A DNA stretch of 64,000 nucleotides, taken from NCBI RefSeq assembly GCF_026342735.1, contig NZ_JAPEMM010000001.1:4092001-4156000 (forward strand), in the 5' to 3' direction. Shown one piece after another: positions 24,910 through 33,874 of the stretch. The notes under the pieces were generated by a model, which was not told the origin of the DNA, did not search any database, and was given only the letters and a program-made list of their open reading frames with translations. Position numbers and translations under genes: made by a program. The number at the start of each line of letters is the position of its first letter. The first letter of the stretch is position 1. Source of the stretch: Streptomyces sp. NBC_00193. Lineage in GTDB: Bacteria > Actinomycetota > Actinomycetes > Streptomycetales > Streptomycetaceae.

Positions 24910-27461
24910 CCCGCCGCCACGTCACAGGCCTGCGCGCGCAGCGCACGGGCCAGGTCGTCGCGGGACTCCAGGACGAGGCGTCGCAGCGCCGGCGCGGCCG
25001 ACTCGTGCGCCGCCAGCCACGCGTCAGTCGCGTCCAGCGTCGCCTGGGAGTCCTGGAGGGACGGGTACAGCCCCCGCACCACGTCCATGCCGATCTGGAT
25101 CGACCGGTCGGCCCAGATCCGCTCGATCACGGCGAAGTAGGGCTCCGTGTACGGCGCCAACAGCCCCCGCTGCGAAGACTGCTGCATCCCCGCGATCGTC
25201 GCCTCGACCAGCGCGTTCGACAGCGAGTCCGACTCCACCACCGCGGCCCACGCCTGGTCCTTGACCGCCGCCGACGGCCGCGCCGCCAGGCACCGGACCT
25301 GGTGCCGCTTGCCCGACGCCGTGTCGTCCCGCGCCAGTTCGGCCGCGAGGACCTCCTCGCCGATCGCGCCGTGCGCGGCCAGCGGCAGCAGGAAGTCCCA
25401 GCGCAGCTCCTGGTCCACCTCCAGCCCGTCGATCCGCGCCGATCCTTCCAGCAGCCCCAGCAGCAGCTGGAAGTCGCCCTCGGTCGCCGCGCCCGCCGCG
25501 AAGAAGCGGGCCCAGGTGAGCTGGTGCTCCGACCCCGGCTCCGCGAACCGCAGTTCCTGCAGCGCGCACGCCGCCAGCACCTTGCCGCCCTGCTCGCGCC
25601 AGTCGGGCGCCGCGTAGCGGGTGACCGCGGTCAGCGCCTGCGCGTGCAGCATCTGCAGGACGCCGACGTCCGTCTCCCGGCCCGAGTGGGCCAGGACGAG
25701 CGAGACGAAGTCCCGCGCCGGCATCAGCCCGTCGCGCGTCAGGTTCCACAGCGCCGACCAGCACAGCGCGCGGCTCAGCGGGTCCGTCACCGAGCCCAGG
25801 TGCGAGCGCAGCGTGGCCAGCGAGGCCTCGTCGAAGCGGATCTTGCAGTACGTCAGGTCCTCGTCGTTGACGAGCACCAGCGCGGGCTTCTCCTGCCCGG
25901 TCAGCTCGCCGACGACCGTCCGGACCCCCGCGACGTCCGCCTCGGCCCGCGCGTAGCGGACCAGCGCGCCGTCCGGGTCCAGCCGGTACAGGCCCACCGC
26001 GACCCGGTGGGGCCTCAGCTCGTCGCCGTCCTGGACCACCGCCAGCTCGGTCACCCGGCCGCCCGCGTCGCAGGTCACCACCGGGGTCAGCGCGTTCACG
26101 CCGGCCGTCTGCAGCCAGGCCCGCGACCACTCGGCCATGTCCCGCCCGGAGACCTCCCCGAGCACCGACAGCAGGTCGTCCAGGGTGGTGTTCCCGTAGG
26201 CGTTCGCCTTGAAGTAGCGCCGCGCGCCCTCCAGGAAGGCGTCCCGGCCGACGTAGGCCACGAGCTGCTTGAGCACCGCCGCGCCCTTGGCGTACGTGAT
26301 GCCGTCGAAGTTCAGCTTCGCGTCCTCCAGGTCACGGATGTCGGCCGTGATCGGGTGCGTGGACGGCAGCTGGTCGGCCCGGTAGGCCCACGCCTTGCGG
26401 CTGTTGGCGAAGGTGACCCAGGCCTGGTCGAAGCGGGTGGCCTCGACCAGCGCGAAGGAGCCCATGAAGTCCGCGAAGGACTCCTTCAGCCACAGGTCGT
26501 CCCACCACTTCATGGTGACGAGGTCGCCGAACCACATGTGCGCCATCTCGTGCAGGATCGTGTTCGCGCGCCGCTCGTACGAGGCCTGCGTGACCTTCCC
26601 GCGGAAGATGTACTCCTCGCGGAAGGTCACCATCCCCGGGTTCTCCATCGCGCCCAGGTTGTACTCGGGCACGAAGGCCTGGTCGTACTTCCCGAAGGGG
26701 TACGGGTAGTCGAAGATCTCGTGGAAGAGGTCGAAGCCCTGCTTCGTGACGAGGAACACCTCGTCCGCGTCGAAGTGCTTGGCCAGCCCCTTGCGGCAGA
26801 TCGCGCCGAGCGGGATCGTCAGGTCCCCGCGCGTGTAGGAGTCCGTGACGTAGTGGTACGGCCCCGCCACCACGCACGTGATGTACGTGGAGATCGGCGC
26901 GGTCTCGGCGAAGCGCCGGGTCTGCCCCTCGCGGGACTCCTCGACGCCGTTGCTCCAGACCTGCCAGCCCTCGGGCGCGGTCACCTCGAAGCGGTACGGG
27001 GCCTTGAGGTCGGGCTGCTCGAAGTTCGCGTACACCCGCCGGGCGTCGGCCGGCTCGTACTGGGTGTAGAGGTAGACCTCGCCGTCCTCCGGGTCCACGA
27101 AGCGGTGCATGCCCTCGCCGGTCCGGCTGTACGCGCAGTCGGCGTCGACCACGAGCACGTTCTCGGAGGCCAGCCCGTCCAGGGCGATCCGCGCGCCGTC
27201 GAAGACGACGGCCGGGTCCAGCTCGCGCCCGTTGAGGGTCACGCTGTTCACCGAGGGCGCGATGAGGTCCGCGAAGCTCGATGCTCCCGGGGCGGCGGCG
27301 CGGAAGCGGACGGTGGTCACCGAGCGGAAGGTCCGGGGTCCGTCGGCCGGTTCGGCCTCGTCCACCGCGGACCTCAAGTCGAGGACCACCTCGTACCCGT
27401 CGACGGACAGCAGCTCGGCCCGCTCGCGGGCCTCGTCACGGGACAGATTCTCTCCGGGCAC
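24906..27461 (-). CDS. Aminopeptidase N paralogue (M1 metallopeptidase)
   Basis: 851 aa from GTG 27461, with AGGAG 5 nt upstream; GTG 27467 overlaps that site and is less likely. Same plan as pepN at 12997: VPGENLSRDEARERAELLSV start, GAMEN at 270-274, HEMAH at 304-308, third ligand Glu327 (LKES), then an ERAP1-like C-terminal domain. All catalytic residues are kept, so both copies should be active. Sequence differs throughout, indicating an old duplication or independent paralogue. The gene runs directly into repeat copy C at its 3' end and diverges from the DsbA-like gene. Confidence 0.94.
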   Translation of the reverse strand: MPGENLSRDEARERAELLSVDGYEVVLDLRSAVDEAEPADGPRTFRSVTTVRFRAAAPGASSFADLIAPSVNSVTLNGRELDPAVVFDGARIALDGLASENVLVVDADCAYSRTGEGMHRFVDPEDGEVYLYTQYEPADARRVYANFEQPDLKAPYRFEVTAPEGWQVWSNGVEESREGQTRRFAETAPISTYITCVVAGPYHYVTDSYTRGDLTIPLGAICRKGLAKHFDADEVFLVTKQGFDLFHEIFDYPYPFGKYDQAFVPEYNLGAMENPGMVTFREEYIFRGKVTQASYERRANTILHEMAHMWFGDLVTMKWWDDLWLKESFADFMGSFALVEATRFDQAWVTFANSRKAWAYRADQLPSTHPITADIRDLEDAKLNFDGITYAKGAAVLKQLVAYVGRDAFLEGARRYFKANAYGNTTLDDLLSVLGEVSGRDMAEWSRAWLQTAGVNALTPVVTCDAGGRVTELAVVQDGDELRPHRVAVGLYRLDPDGALVRYARAEADVAGVRTVVGELTGQEKPALVLVNDEDLTYCKIRFDEASLATLRSHLGSVTDPLSRALCWSALWNLTRDGLMPARDFVSLVLAHSGRETDVGVLQMLHAQALTAVTRYAAPDWREQGGKVLAACALQELRFAEPGSEHQLTWARFFAAGAATEGDFQLLLGLLEGSARIDGLEVDQELRWDFLLPLAAHGAIGEEVLAAELARDDTASGKRHQVRCLAARPSAAVKDQAWAAVVESDSLSNALVEATIAGMQQSSQRGLLAPYTEPYFAVIERIWADRSIQIGMDVVRGLYPSLQDSQATLDATDAWLAAHESAAPALRRLVLESRDDLARALRAQACDVAAG

Positions 27462-27571
27462 GTGCACTCCTTCGTGCGTGATCGCGATACCTGACCGAAT
27501 CCTCCCACGGGGGAATGCGTGTGCGGTCGGAGCGGTTGGGCAGGGAGGAACGTTCCGATCTGAGGAGAGAC

Positions 27572-28219
27572 ATGGCTGATACCCAGGTGCGCGAGAAGAC
27601 CGCTGTCGACTTCTGGTTCGACCCGCTCTGCCCCTGGGCCTGGATGACGTCCCGCTGGATGCTGGAGGTCGAGAAGGTCCGTGACGTGGAGGTCCGCTGG
27701 CACGTGATGAGCCTCGCGGTCCTGAACGAGAACAAGCTCGACGAACTGCCCGAGCGCTACCGCGAGCTGCTCGGCCCCAAGGGCTGGGCCCCCGTGCGCG
27801 TGGTCGTCGCCGCCCAGCAGAAGTTCGGCGACGAGGTCACCGGCAAGCTCTACACCGCACTCGGCACCCGCTTCCACAACGAGGGCACGGGCCCGACCCG
27901 CGAGGCGATCGCCGAGGCCCTGGCCGAGGTGGGCCTGCCCGCCGAGCTCCTCCACTACGCGGACTCCGACGAGTACGACGAGGTCCTGCGCGACTCCCAC
28001 AACGACGGCATCAACCGCGTCGGCCAGGAGGTCGGCACCCCGGTCATCTCCGTGCCCGGCGCCGACGGCGAAGAGGTCGCCTTCTTCGGCCCGGTCGTCA
28101 CCCCCGCCCCGCGCGGCGAGGCCGCGGCCCGCCTCTGGGACGGCACCCTGCTGGTCGCCTCCACCCCCGGCTTCTACGAGATCAAGCGCACCCGTACGCA
28201 GGGCCCGATCTTCGACTAG
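27572..28219 (+). CDS. DsbA-family, Rv2466c-like mycothiol-dependent oxidoreductase
   Basis: 215 aa from ATG 27572 (GAGGAG upstream). Thioredoxin fold with helical insert: FWFDPLCPWAWMTSRWMLEV carries the active site, and GTPVISVPGADG is the cis-Pro loop. It resembles M. tuberculosis Rv2466c, a mycothiol-dependent reductase/nitroreductase with a CPWC motif. Here the second Cys is Ala (CPWA), giving a monothiol site that would depend on mycothiol for turnover. Cytoplasmic, no signal peptide. The role is probably detoxification or reduction under oxidative stress; the specific substrate is unknown. Confidence 0.85.
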   Translation: MADTQVREKTAVDFWFDPLCPWAWMTSRWMLEVEKVRDVEVRWHVMSLAVLNENKLDELPERYRELLGPKGWAPVRVVVAAQQKFGDEVTGKLYTALGTRFHNEGTGPTREAIAEALAEVGLPAELLHYADSDEYDEVLRDSHNDGINRVGQEVGTPVISVPGADGEEVAFFGPVVTPAPRGEAAARLWDGTLLVASTPGFYEIKRTRTQGPIFD

Positions 28220-28265
28220 CCCCTCTCGGGAGGCGGGCGTCTGCTTCCTCCCTTAACGTCCCCGT

Positions 28266-28976
28266 ATGGGGAGCAGCCCGACGGACGAGAGTACGCGCGA
28301 GGAACCGCTCGGCCGCAGCGGCGGCCGGGCGGAGCCCGCGATACCGAACGACAACGCCGCGCACGCCAGCCTGCCCGCACGCCCCCGAGACCGGGTGCTG
28401 CGGGCAGCTTGCGTCGCGGTGCCCCCGCTGTGGACGGCCCTCGGGGTCCGGCAGGCCGCCGGCACCCTGCGCCACTACCTCCGGGGCACGGGCCGCCCGT
28501 ACCGGGTCGACGCGCGGGCGCTGCTCGCCGTGCCCGCCGTACGGGTGGACGTGGACCGGCGCCTGGCCGAGTGGCGGGAGGCCGCACGGGCGCTCGGCGA
28601 GCCCGGCGCGTACGCGGCGGACAGCGGCTGGCGCGGGGTGCTGATCACCCGGCGCGCCCGCGAGGGGGGCAGCGCGGACTGGTGGCTGGCGCTGCGCGGG
28701 GCCCAGTACCGGATCAGCGGCACGGTACGGGTCCACGAGGACGGCTCCGTGGTGAGCGACTACCGCTTCCAGGTGCACAAGAGCTGGAACTTCGACCGGG
28801 GGGAGTCGGAGTTCGGCGTCCCCTTCACCCCGTTCGCGCGGCTCCACGAGACCGGGCTGGCACGGGAGTTCACGGTGGTCGGCGAGGTGGACGGCCTCGT
28901 CGACAGCGCAGAAGACCCCCGCGAGTCACGTCCTCGCGGGGGCCTTCTGGTGGACACGCCCGCACGTGAAGGTTGA
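28266..28976 (+). CDS. Hypothetical protein, 236 aa
   Basis: Read from ATG 28266; the ribosome-binding site is weak, so the start is uncertain. The N-terminus is polar. The core includes RVLRAACVAVPPLWTALGVR (perhaps weakly membrane-associated). The end is better defined: WWLALRGAQYRISGTVRVHE, YRFQVHKSWNFDRGESEFGV, then FARLHETGLAREF. Codon use matches the neighbours. I do not recognise the family. The last ~15 codons overlap a strong inverted repeat that appears to be the sodF terminator, so the C-terminal tail may be incidental. Confidence 0.7.
   Translation: MGSSPTDESTREEPLGRSGGRAEPAIPNDNAAHASLPARPRDRVLRAACVAVPPLWTALGVRQAAGTLRHYLRGTGRPYRVDARALLAVPAVRVDVDRRLAEWREAARALGEPGAYAADSGWRGVLITRRAREGGSADWWLALRGAQYRISGTVRVHEDGSVVSDYRFQVHKSWNFDRGESEFGVPFTPFARLHETGLAREFTVVGEVDGLVDSAEDPRESRPRGGLLVDTPAREG
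28911..28947. terminator. Terminator hairpin overlapping a coding 3' end
   Basis: A 15-bp stem with one mismatch (28911-28925 with 28933-28947; GAAGACCCCCGCGAG / CTCGCGGGGGCCTTC). It lies 67 bp beyond the sodF stop on the reverse strand and inside the last codons of the convergent hypothetical gene. Confidence 0.75.
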
Positions 28977-29013
28977 GAAGACGATCACGAGGCGGACGGC
29001 TTGGTGGCGCTGA

Positions 29014-29670
29014 TCAGCCCTTGGAGGGGATCAGCAGCGGGGTGTTCGCCTTGGCGTCGGCGTAGCGCTTGGCCACGTCCTGCCAGTTGACGACGTTCCA
29101 CATCGCCTCGATGAAGTCCACCTTCTGGTTCTTGTACTGAAGGTAGAAGGCGTGCTCCCAGGCGTCGAAGACCAGGACCGGGGTGCTCGCGATGCCCACG
29201 TTGCCCTGGTGGTCGTAGACCTGCTCGACGAGGAGCCGGCCGCTGACCGGCTCGTACGCCAGCACGCCCCAGCCGGAGCCCTGGGTCGCGGAGGCCGCGA
29301 AGGTCAGCTGCTTCTTGAACTTCGCGAAGGAGCCGAAGGACTCGGTGATCGCGTCGGTCAGGTCGCCCAGGCCGTCGGCCGCGGTGGGCTCGCCGCCGCC
29401 CTCGCCGGTCTTCGGGCTGGCCATGTTGTGCCAGTAGATGCTGTGCAGGATGTGCCCGGAGAGGTGGAACGCGAGGTTCTTCTCCAGGCCGTTCAGCGCG
29501 CCCCAGTTCTCCTTGTCGCGCGCCTCCTCCAGCTGCTCCAGCGTGTTGTTGGCGCCCGTGACGTAGGCCGCGTGGTGCTTGTCGTGGTGCAGCTCGATGA
29601 TCTGCGGGTTGATCACCGGCTCGAGAGCCGCGTAGTCGTAAGGAAGCTCAGGAAGCGTGTAGATGGCCAT
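29014..29670 (-). CDS. sodF: Fe/Zn-type superoxide dismutase
   Basis: 218 aa from ATG 29670. It dismutates superoxide in the cytoplasm. Metal ligands of the Fe/Mn family are visible: His in IELHHDKHHAAYV, His in HLSGHILHSIYWHNM, and Asp/His in VFDAWEHAFYLQY. TQGSGWGVLAYEP is also characteristic. In streptomycetes this enzyme is the iron(-zinc) SOD repressed by the nickel regulator Nur when nickel allows the NiSOD to be made. A matching Nur-type box lies just upstream. Iron rather than manganese is assigned by analogy with Streptomyces SodF, not proven by residue. Confidence 0.95.
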   Translation of the reverse strand: MAIYTLPELPYDYAALEPVINPQIIELHHDKHHAAYVTGANNTLEQLEEARDKENWGALNGLEKNLAFHLSGHILHSIYWHNMASPKTGEGGGEPTAADGLGDLTDAITESFGSFAKFKKQLTFAASATQGSGWGVLAYEPVSGRLLVEQVYDHQGNVGIASTPVLVFDAWEHAFYLQYKNQKVDFIEAMWNVVNWQDVAKRYADAKANTPLLIPSKG

Positions 29671-29706
29671 GCGTGTTATCCGGTCCCCTCGGCGTGCCAA
29701 CTGCTT

Positions 29707-29724
29707 ATTGCAATCAATGCGCAA
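29707..29724 (-). promoter_or_regulatory. Candidate Nur box of sodF
   Basis: On the reverse strand TTGCGCATTGATTGCAAT lies 37-54 bp upstream of the sodF start. It has two TTGC half-motifs (TTGC...TTGCAA) in the spacing seen in the asymmetric Nur boxes of Streptomyces sodF promoters. Assignment rests on this resemblance and the gene identity. Confidence 0.6.
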
Positions 29725-29793
29725 CTGCACGCTAGCAGTATCTATTCCATGACTCTCATAAGGGTCACCTCACTTGTGGTGACCCCCGGAACG

Positions 29794-29835
29794 CCGGAAG
29801 CCGGGCCCATGCGATCGCATGGGCCCGGCTTCCGG
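29794..29835 (-). terminator. 42-bp perfect palindrome, terminator of the permease gene
   Basis: Two exactly complementary 21-nt arms with no spacer (centre CGATCG), 20 bp past the permease stop codon. A transcript would form a stem of about 19 bp with a minimal loop. It separates the permease from the sodF promoter. Confidence 0.85.
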
Positions 29836-29855
29836 AGCCGCCGTCGGGCGGGGTG

Positions 29856-31271
29856 CTACTCGGCTTCGCGCGCCGCCGCCCGGCGCTGGATGACGTAGCC
29901 GGTGGCGGCCAGCGCCACGGTCAGGCCGCCGGTGAAGACGAGCTGGATCCGGGTGTCGTCGCCCATGGCCATCAGGACCAGGACCCCGGCCAGTCCGGCC
30001 AGCGCGACCCACGTCAGATAGGGGAAGCCCCACATCTTCACGACCAGCTTCTCGGGGGCCTCGCGCTCCGTGCGCCGCCGCAGCACGAACTGCGAGACGG
30101 CGATGAAGCCCCAGACGACGAGGATGACGCCGCCGACCATGTTCAGCAGCCAGGCGAAGAGGGTGTCCGGGTACCAGTACGACAGCAGCACGGTGACGAA
30201 GCCGAAGCCGGAGGAGGCCAGCACCGCCCGGCGCGGCACCCGGCCGGAGAGCTTGCCCAGCGCCTTGGGGCCCTGGCCGCGGGAGACCAGGGAGTAGGCC
30301 ATGCGGGAGGAGCCGTAGATGTTCGCGTTCATCGCGGACAGCAGGGCGATCAGGATGACCACGTTCATGACCTGGCCGGCGTGCGGGATGCCCAGGTGGT
30401 CCAGGGTGGCCGCGTACGGGCCCTCGGTGGTGACCTTCGGGTCGTTCCACGGCAGCAGCGTGACGATGACCAGCATCGAGCCGACGTAGACGATCGCGAT
30501 CCGCCACATGGTGGTCTTCACCGCCTTGGCGACGCCCCGGACCGGGTTGTCGGACTCGGCGGCCGCGATGGTCACCGTCTCCAGCCCGCCGTACGCGACC
30601 ACGGAGGCGAGCAGGCCGACCAGCAGCCCGTCCACGCCGTTGGGCAGGAAGCCGCCGTCGTGCAGCAGGTTGGCGGTGCCGGGGGAGCCGGTGCCGGGCA
30701 GCACGCCCAGGACGGCCAGCACGCCCAGGCCCAGGAAGAGGGCGATCGCGCCGATCTTCAGGGCGGCGAACCAGAACTCGAACTCGCCGAAGTTCGAGAC
30801 GGCGGCCAGGTTGGAGCCGCAGAACATCGCCATGAAGACCAGCACCCACATCCACGAGGGGGTGCCCGGGAACCAGCCCGTCATGATGTGCGCCGCCCCG
30901 ATGGCCTCGATGGCCACGCCCACGCACAGCAGGGTCCAGAACATCCAGCCTGCGGTGAAACCGGCCCACGGCCCGATGGCCCGCTCCGCGTGCACCGAGA
31001 AGGAGCCGGAGGCGGGGTTCGCGGCGGACATCTCGCCGAGCATCCGCATCACGAACATGACGAGCAGCCCGGAAGCGGCGTACGCGAGCACGATCGATGG
31101 CCCGGCCGCCGCGATGCCCGCGCCGGACCCGACGAAGAGGCCCGCACCGATGACCCCGCCGAGGGCGATCATCGAGAGGTGGCGCTGCTTGAGTCCGTTG
31201 CCGAGGGGCGATCCGGCTTCGGGCCGGTTCGCGGCCTCTTGCTCGGGCGGGGTCAGGGTGCTCTGGCTCAT
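29856..31271 (-). CDS. Amino-acid permease (APC superfamily), copy 1
   Basis: 471 aa from ATG 31271. Twelve predicted helices, opening with LKQRHLSMIALGGVIGAGLF (the first-helix GxGxG-like glycines of AAT-family permeases) and GEMSAANPASGSFSVHAERA. FGEFEFWFAALKIGAIALFL is typical of the GABA/proline/aromatic amino-acid symporter group. The substrate cannot be assigned. It is one of three paralogues on the same strand between 29.8 and 36.1 kb, each separated by a forward-strand gene. No binding-protein or regulator gene is attached. Confidence 0.9.
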   Translation of the reverse strand: MSQSTLTPPEQEAANRPEAGSPLGNGLKQRHLSMIALGGVIGAGLFVGSGAGIAAAGPSIVLAYAASGLLVMFVMRMLGEMSAANPASGSFSVHAERAIGPWAGFTAGWMFWTLLCVGVAIEAIGAAHIMTGWFPGTPSWMWVLVFMAMFCGSNLAAVSNFGEFEFWFAALKIGAIALFLGLGVLAVLGVLPGTGSPGTANLLHDGGFLPNGVDGLLVGLLASVVAYGGLETVTIAAAESDNPVRGVAKAVKTTMWRIAIVYVGSMLVIVTLLPWNDPKVTTEGPYAATLDHLGIPHAGQVMNVVILIALLSAMNANIYGSSRMAYSLVSRGQGPKALGKLSGRVPRRAVLASSGFGFVTVLLSYWYPDTLFAWLLNMVGGVILVVWGFIAVSQFVLRRRTEREAPEKLVVKMWGFPYLTWVALAGLAGVLVLMAMGDDTRIQLVFTGGLTVALAATGYVIQRRAAAREAE

Positions 31272-31436
31272 GGGGAGGTGCCTGTCCGGTGTGCGGTGGG
31301 ACGGGAGGGAGTGCCCCAGTCTCACCCGTGTCCGATCCCCGGACCTCATGTGTCCGTTATCCGGACAGGCGGATGACCGGGTGTGATCATCCCCGTACGC
31401 TGGCGCATCGGACCGGAGCGCACGACGGAGGGCCGA

Positions 31437-32219
31437 ATGGACCACGGCACAAGGGAATTGGCCGCGACGGGCCGGGGCGTGCTCGTCACCGGAGCCTCGC
31501 GGGGCATCGGACGGGCGATCGCCACGGCGTTCGCCGAACAGGGCGACCGGGTCGCGGTGCACTGCACGGTCCGCGGGCCCGACGCCGAGCGGACCCTCGC
31601 GGAGCTGCCGGGCGAGGGGCACGTCCTCGTCGCCGGCGACCTCGCCGACCCGGCGCGCGTGGAAGCCCTCGCCGCCGAGGCCGAGAAGGCGCTCGGCGGG
31701 ATCGACGTCCTCGTGAACAATGCCGCCGTGATGGTCGCGCATCCGCTGCCCACCACCTCGTACGCCGACTGGCAGGCCGCCTGGCAGCACACTGCCGCGG
31801 TCAACCTGTTCGGCGCCGCCAACCTGGCCTACTGCGCGGCCCGCCACATGATCGACGGCGGCCGCGAGGGACGCATCGTCAACATCGGCTCGCGCGGTGC
31901 CTTCCGGGGCGAGCCCGACCACCCCGCCTACGGCGCCACCAAGGCCGCGCTGCACGCGCTGGGCCAGTCCCTCGCCGTCTCCCTCGCCCCGCACGGCATC
32001 GCGGTGGCCGCCGTCGCACCCGGTTTCGTCGCCACCGAGCGGGTCGCCGGCCGGCTGGAGGGGGAGGAAGGCGAGCGCATCCGGGCGCAGAGCCCCTTCG
32101 GCCGGGTGGGAACCCCGCAGGAGATCGCCGCCGCCGTGCTCCACCTGGCCTCGCCCGCGGCGCGCTGGAGCTCGGGCGCCGTCCTCGACGTCAACGGGGC
32201 CTCGTACCTGCGCACCTGA
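31437..32219 (+). CDS. Short-chain dehydrogenase/reductase
   Basis: 260 aa from ATG 31437 with GGAGGG upstream. Classical SDR: cofactor loop TGASRGIGRAIATAF, NNAAV structural motif, catalytic Ser in GRIVNIGSRGAF, and Tyr/Lys in YGATKAALHAL. The sequence ends GAVLDVNGASYLRT. The absence of an acidic residue at the end of the second strand (VAVHCTVRG) would allow NADP(H), but this is a weak indicator. Substrate unknown. It stands alone between two permease genes and shares a terminator with the convergent one. Confidence 0.9.
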   Translation: MDHGTRELAATGRGVLVTGASRGIGRAIATAFAEQGDRVAVHCTVRGPDAERTLAELPGEGHVLVAGDLADPARVEALAAEAEKALGGIDVLVNNAAVMVAHPLPTTSYADWQAAWQHTAAVNLFGAANLAYCAARHMIDGGREGRIVNIGSRGAFRGEPDHPAYGATKAALHALGQSLAVSLAPHGIAVAAVAPGFVATERVAGRLEGEEGERIRAQSPFGRVGTPQEIAAAVLHLASPAARWSSGAVLDVNGASYLRT

Positions 32220-32253
32220 TGCCGCTGGCGCCCGATGACTCGCGCACCTGACG

Positions 32254-32292
32254 CGCGAAGGCCCCCGCGCGGTGTGCGCGGGGGCCTTCGCG
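32254..32292. terminator. Bidirectional terminator, SDR / permease copy 2
   Basis: A perfect 17-bp stem (32254-32270 with 32276-32292) and a 5-nt loop, between convergent stop codons. Confidence 0.92.
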
Positions 32293-32308
32293 GGGGACCG
32301 GCCGGTGG

Positions 32309-33706
32309 TCAGGCCTTCGCGGCGCGGAGCTCCCGGATCCACGCCACCACCAGCACCGCGGCCGCGGCCCCCGTGGACCACAGCAGCTGCGGCCGCGCCG
32401 AATCGTCGAACAGCATCAGGACCAGCACCGTGGCCATCCCGATCAGCGCCGCCCACGTCGCGTACGGGAACAGCCACATCGGCAGCGTCAGCCGCTCCGG
32501 CATATCCCGCTCGATCTTCCGGCGCAGTTTGAGCTGCGAGACCGCGATCAGCGCCCACACGAAGAGCAGCACCGCGCCGACCGCGTTGAGCATGTAGAGG
32601 AAGATCGTGTCCGGCCACAGCAGGTTCAGCACCACCGAGACGAACCCGAAGGCCACCGACGCGAAGACCGCCCGGCGCGGCACCCCGCCGTCCGACACCT
32701 TCAGCAGGGACTTCGGCGCCTCGCCCCGCTCCGCCAGCGAGAACACCATGCGGGAGGACCCGTACAGGTTCGCGTTGAGCGCCGACAGCAGGGCCACGAA
32801 GATCACGACGTCCATGATCTGGCCGGCGTGCGCGATGCCGATCGAGTCGAGGACGGCCACGTACGGGCTCTGGCCCGGCGTCAGCGAGTTCCACGGCAGC
32901 AGGGTCACGATGACCAGCATCGAGCCGACGTAGAAGAAGAGGATGCGCCAGACGGCGCTGCGCACGGCGCGGGACACGGACCGGGCCGGGTCGTCCGACT
33001 CGGCGGCCGCGATGGTGACGACCTCCAGGCCGCCGAAGGCGAAGACGACGGCCAGCATGCCGGCGACCACGCCGCTCGCGCCGTTCGGGAAGAAGCCGCC
33101 CTGGCCGGTCAGGTTGGCCATGCCGACCGGGTCCGTGTCGGGGAGCAGGCCGAGAATGGCCAGCGTGCCCAGGATCAGGAACAGCACGATCGCGCCGACC
33201 TTGAGGGCCGCGAACCAGAACTCGAACTCGCCGAAGTTCCGCACGGCGGCCAGGTTGCTCACGGTGAAGACCACCATGAAGAGGAGCACCCAGACCCACT
33301 GGTCCACCGAGGGCAGCCAGCCGTTCGCGATCTTCGCCGCGGCGGTGGCCTCCACGGCCAGCACCACGACCAGCAGGAACCAGTACAGCCAGCCGGCCGA
33401 GAAACCGGCCCAGCGGCCGAGCGCCTTCTCCGCATAGACGGAGAAGGATCCGGAGGCGGGCATCGCCGCCGACATCTCGCCGAGCGCACGCATCACCAGC
33501 ATCGCCAGGATGCCCGCGAGCAGGTACGAGCAGATGATCGCGGGACCGGCGATGGTGATGCCGGCGCCGGAGCCGACGAACAGCCCGGCGCCGATCACGC
33601 CGCCGAGGCCCAGCATGGTCAGGTGGCGCTGTTTGAGGCTGTGGCTCAGGGGCTCCGGTGGGAGCTCGTCCGTGGTGCCGGGAGGGGCGGACGGGAGGTC
33701 GCGCAT
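32309..33706 (-). CDS. Amino-acid permease (APC superfamily), copy 2
   Basis: 465 aa from ATG 33706. Twelve-helix permease with LKQRHLTMLGLGGVIGAGLF, GEMSAAMPASGSFSVYAEKA and FGEFEFWFAALKVGAIVLFL, closely parallel to copy 1. The helix 6-8 region is also shared (VTIAAAESDDPARSVSRAVR, VTLLPWN). Cytoplasmic-membrane symporter for an unknown amino acid. The 285-bp upstream region is shared with bioY and contains a hairpin; no amino-acid-responsive element was recognised. Confidence 0.9.
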   Translation of the reverse strand: MRDLPSAPPGTTDELPPEPLSHSLKQRHLTMLGLGGVIGAGLFVGSGAGITIAGPAIICSYLLAGILAMLVMRALGEMSAAMPASGSFSVYAEKALGRWAGFSAGWLYWFLLVVVLAVEATAAAKIANGWLPSVDQWVWVLLFMVVFTVSNLAAVRNFGEFEFWFAALKVGAIVLFLILGTLAILGLLPDTDPVGMANLTGQGGFFPNGASGVVAGMLAVVFAFGGLEVVTIAAAESDDPARSVSRAVRSAVWRILFFYVGSMLVIVTLLPWNSLTPGQSPYVAVLDSIGIAHAGQIMDVVIFVALLSALNANLYGSSRMVFSLAERGEAPKSLLKVSDGGVPRRAVFASVAFGFVSVVLNLLWPDTIFLYMLNAVGAVLLFVWALIAVSQLKLRRKIERDMPERLTLPMWLFPYATWAALIGMATVLVLMLFDDSARPQLLWSTGAAAAVLVVAWIRELRAAKA

Positions 33707-33874
33707 GAGGGGTGCTCGTACTCTCTAATGGCCTGGCGGCGGTGGGGGCTCCGCGACAGTTGGAGGGACCCTACAGTCTCTCCGGAGAGCGCCCATCCGT
33801 GCAAAACGGACGTGTCAGCCGTCATCGCCCGTGATGCGGATCACTCCAACTGGGGCGCTGGACGGGGTCTTTGT

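Noticed and set aside
31272..33299. Apparent 1147-codon reverse frame joining permease copy 1 to upstream sequence
   Set aside because: Only the last 471 codons encode a permease with its own ATG at 31271. The extension is antisense/out-of-frame sequence over the SDR and permease copy 2 genes, not a fusion.
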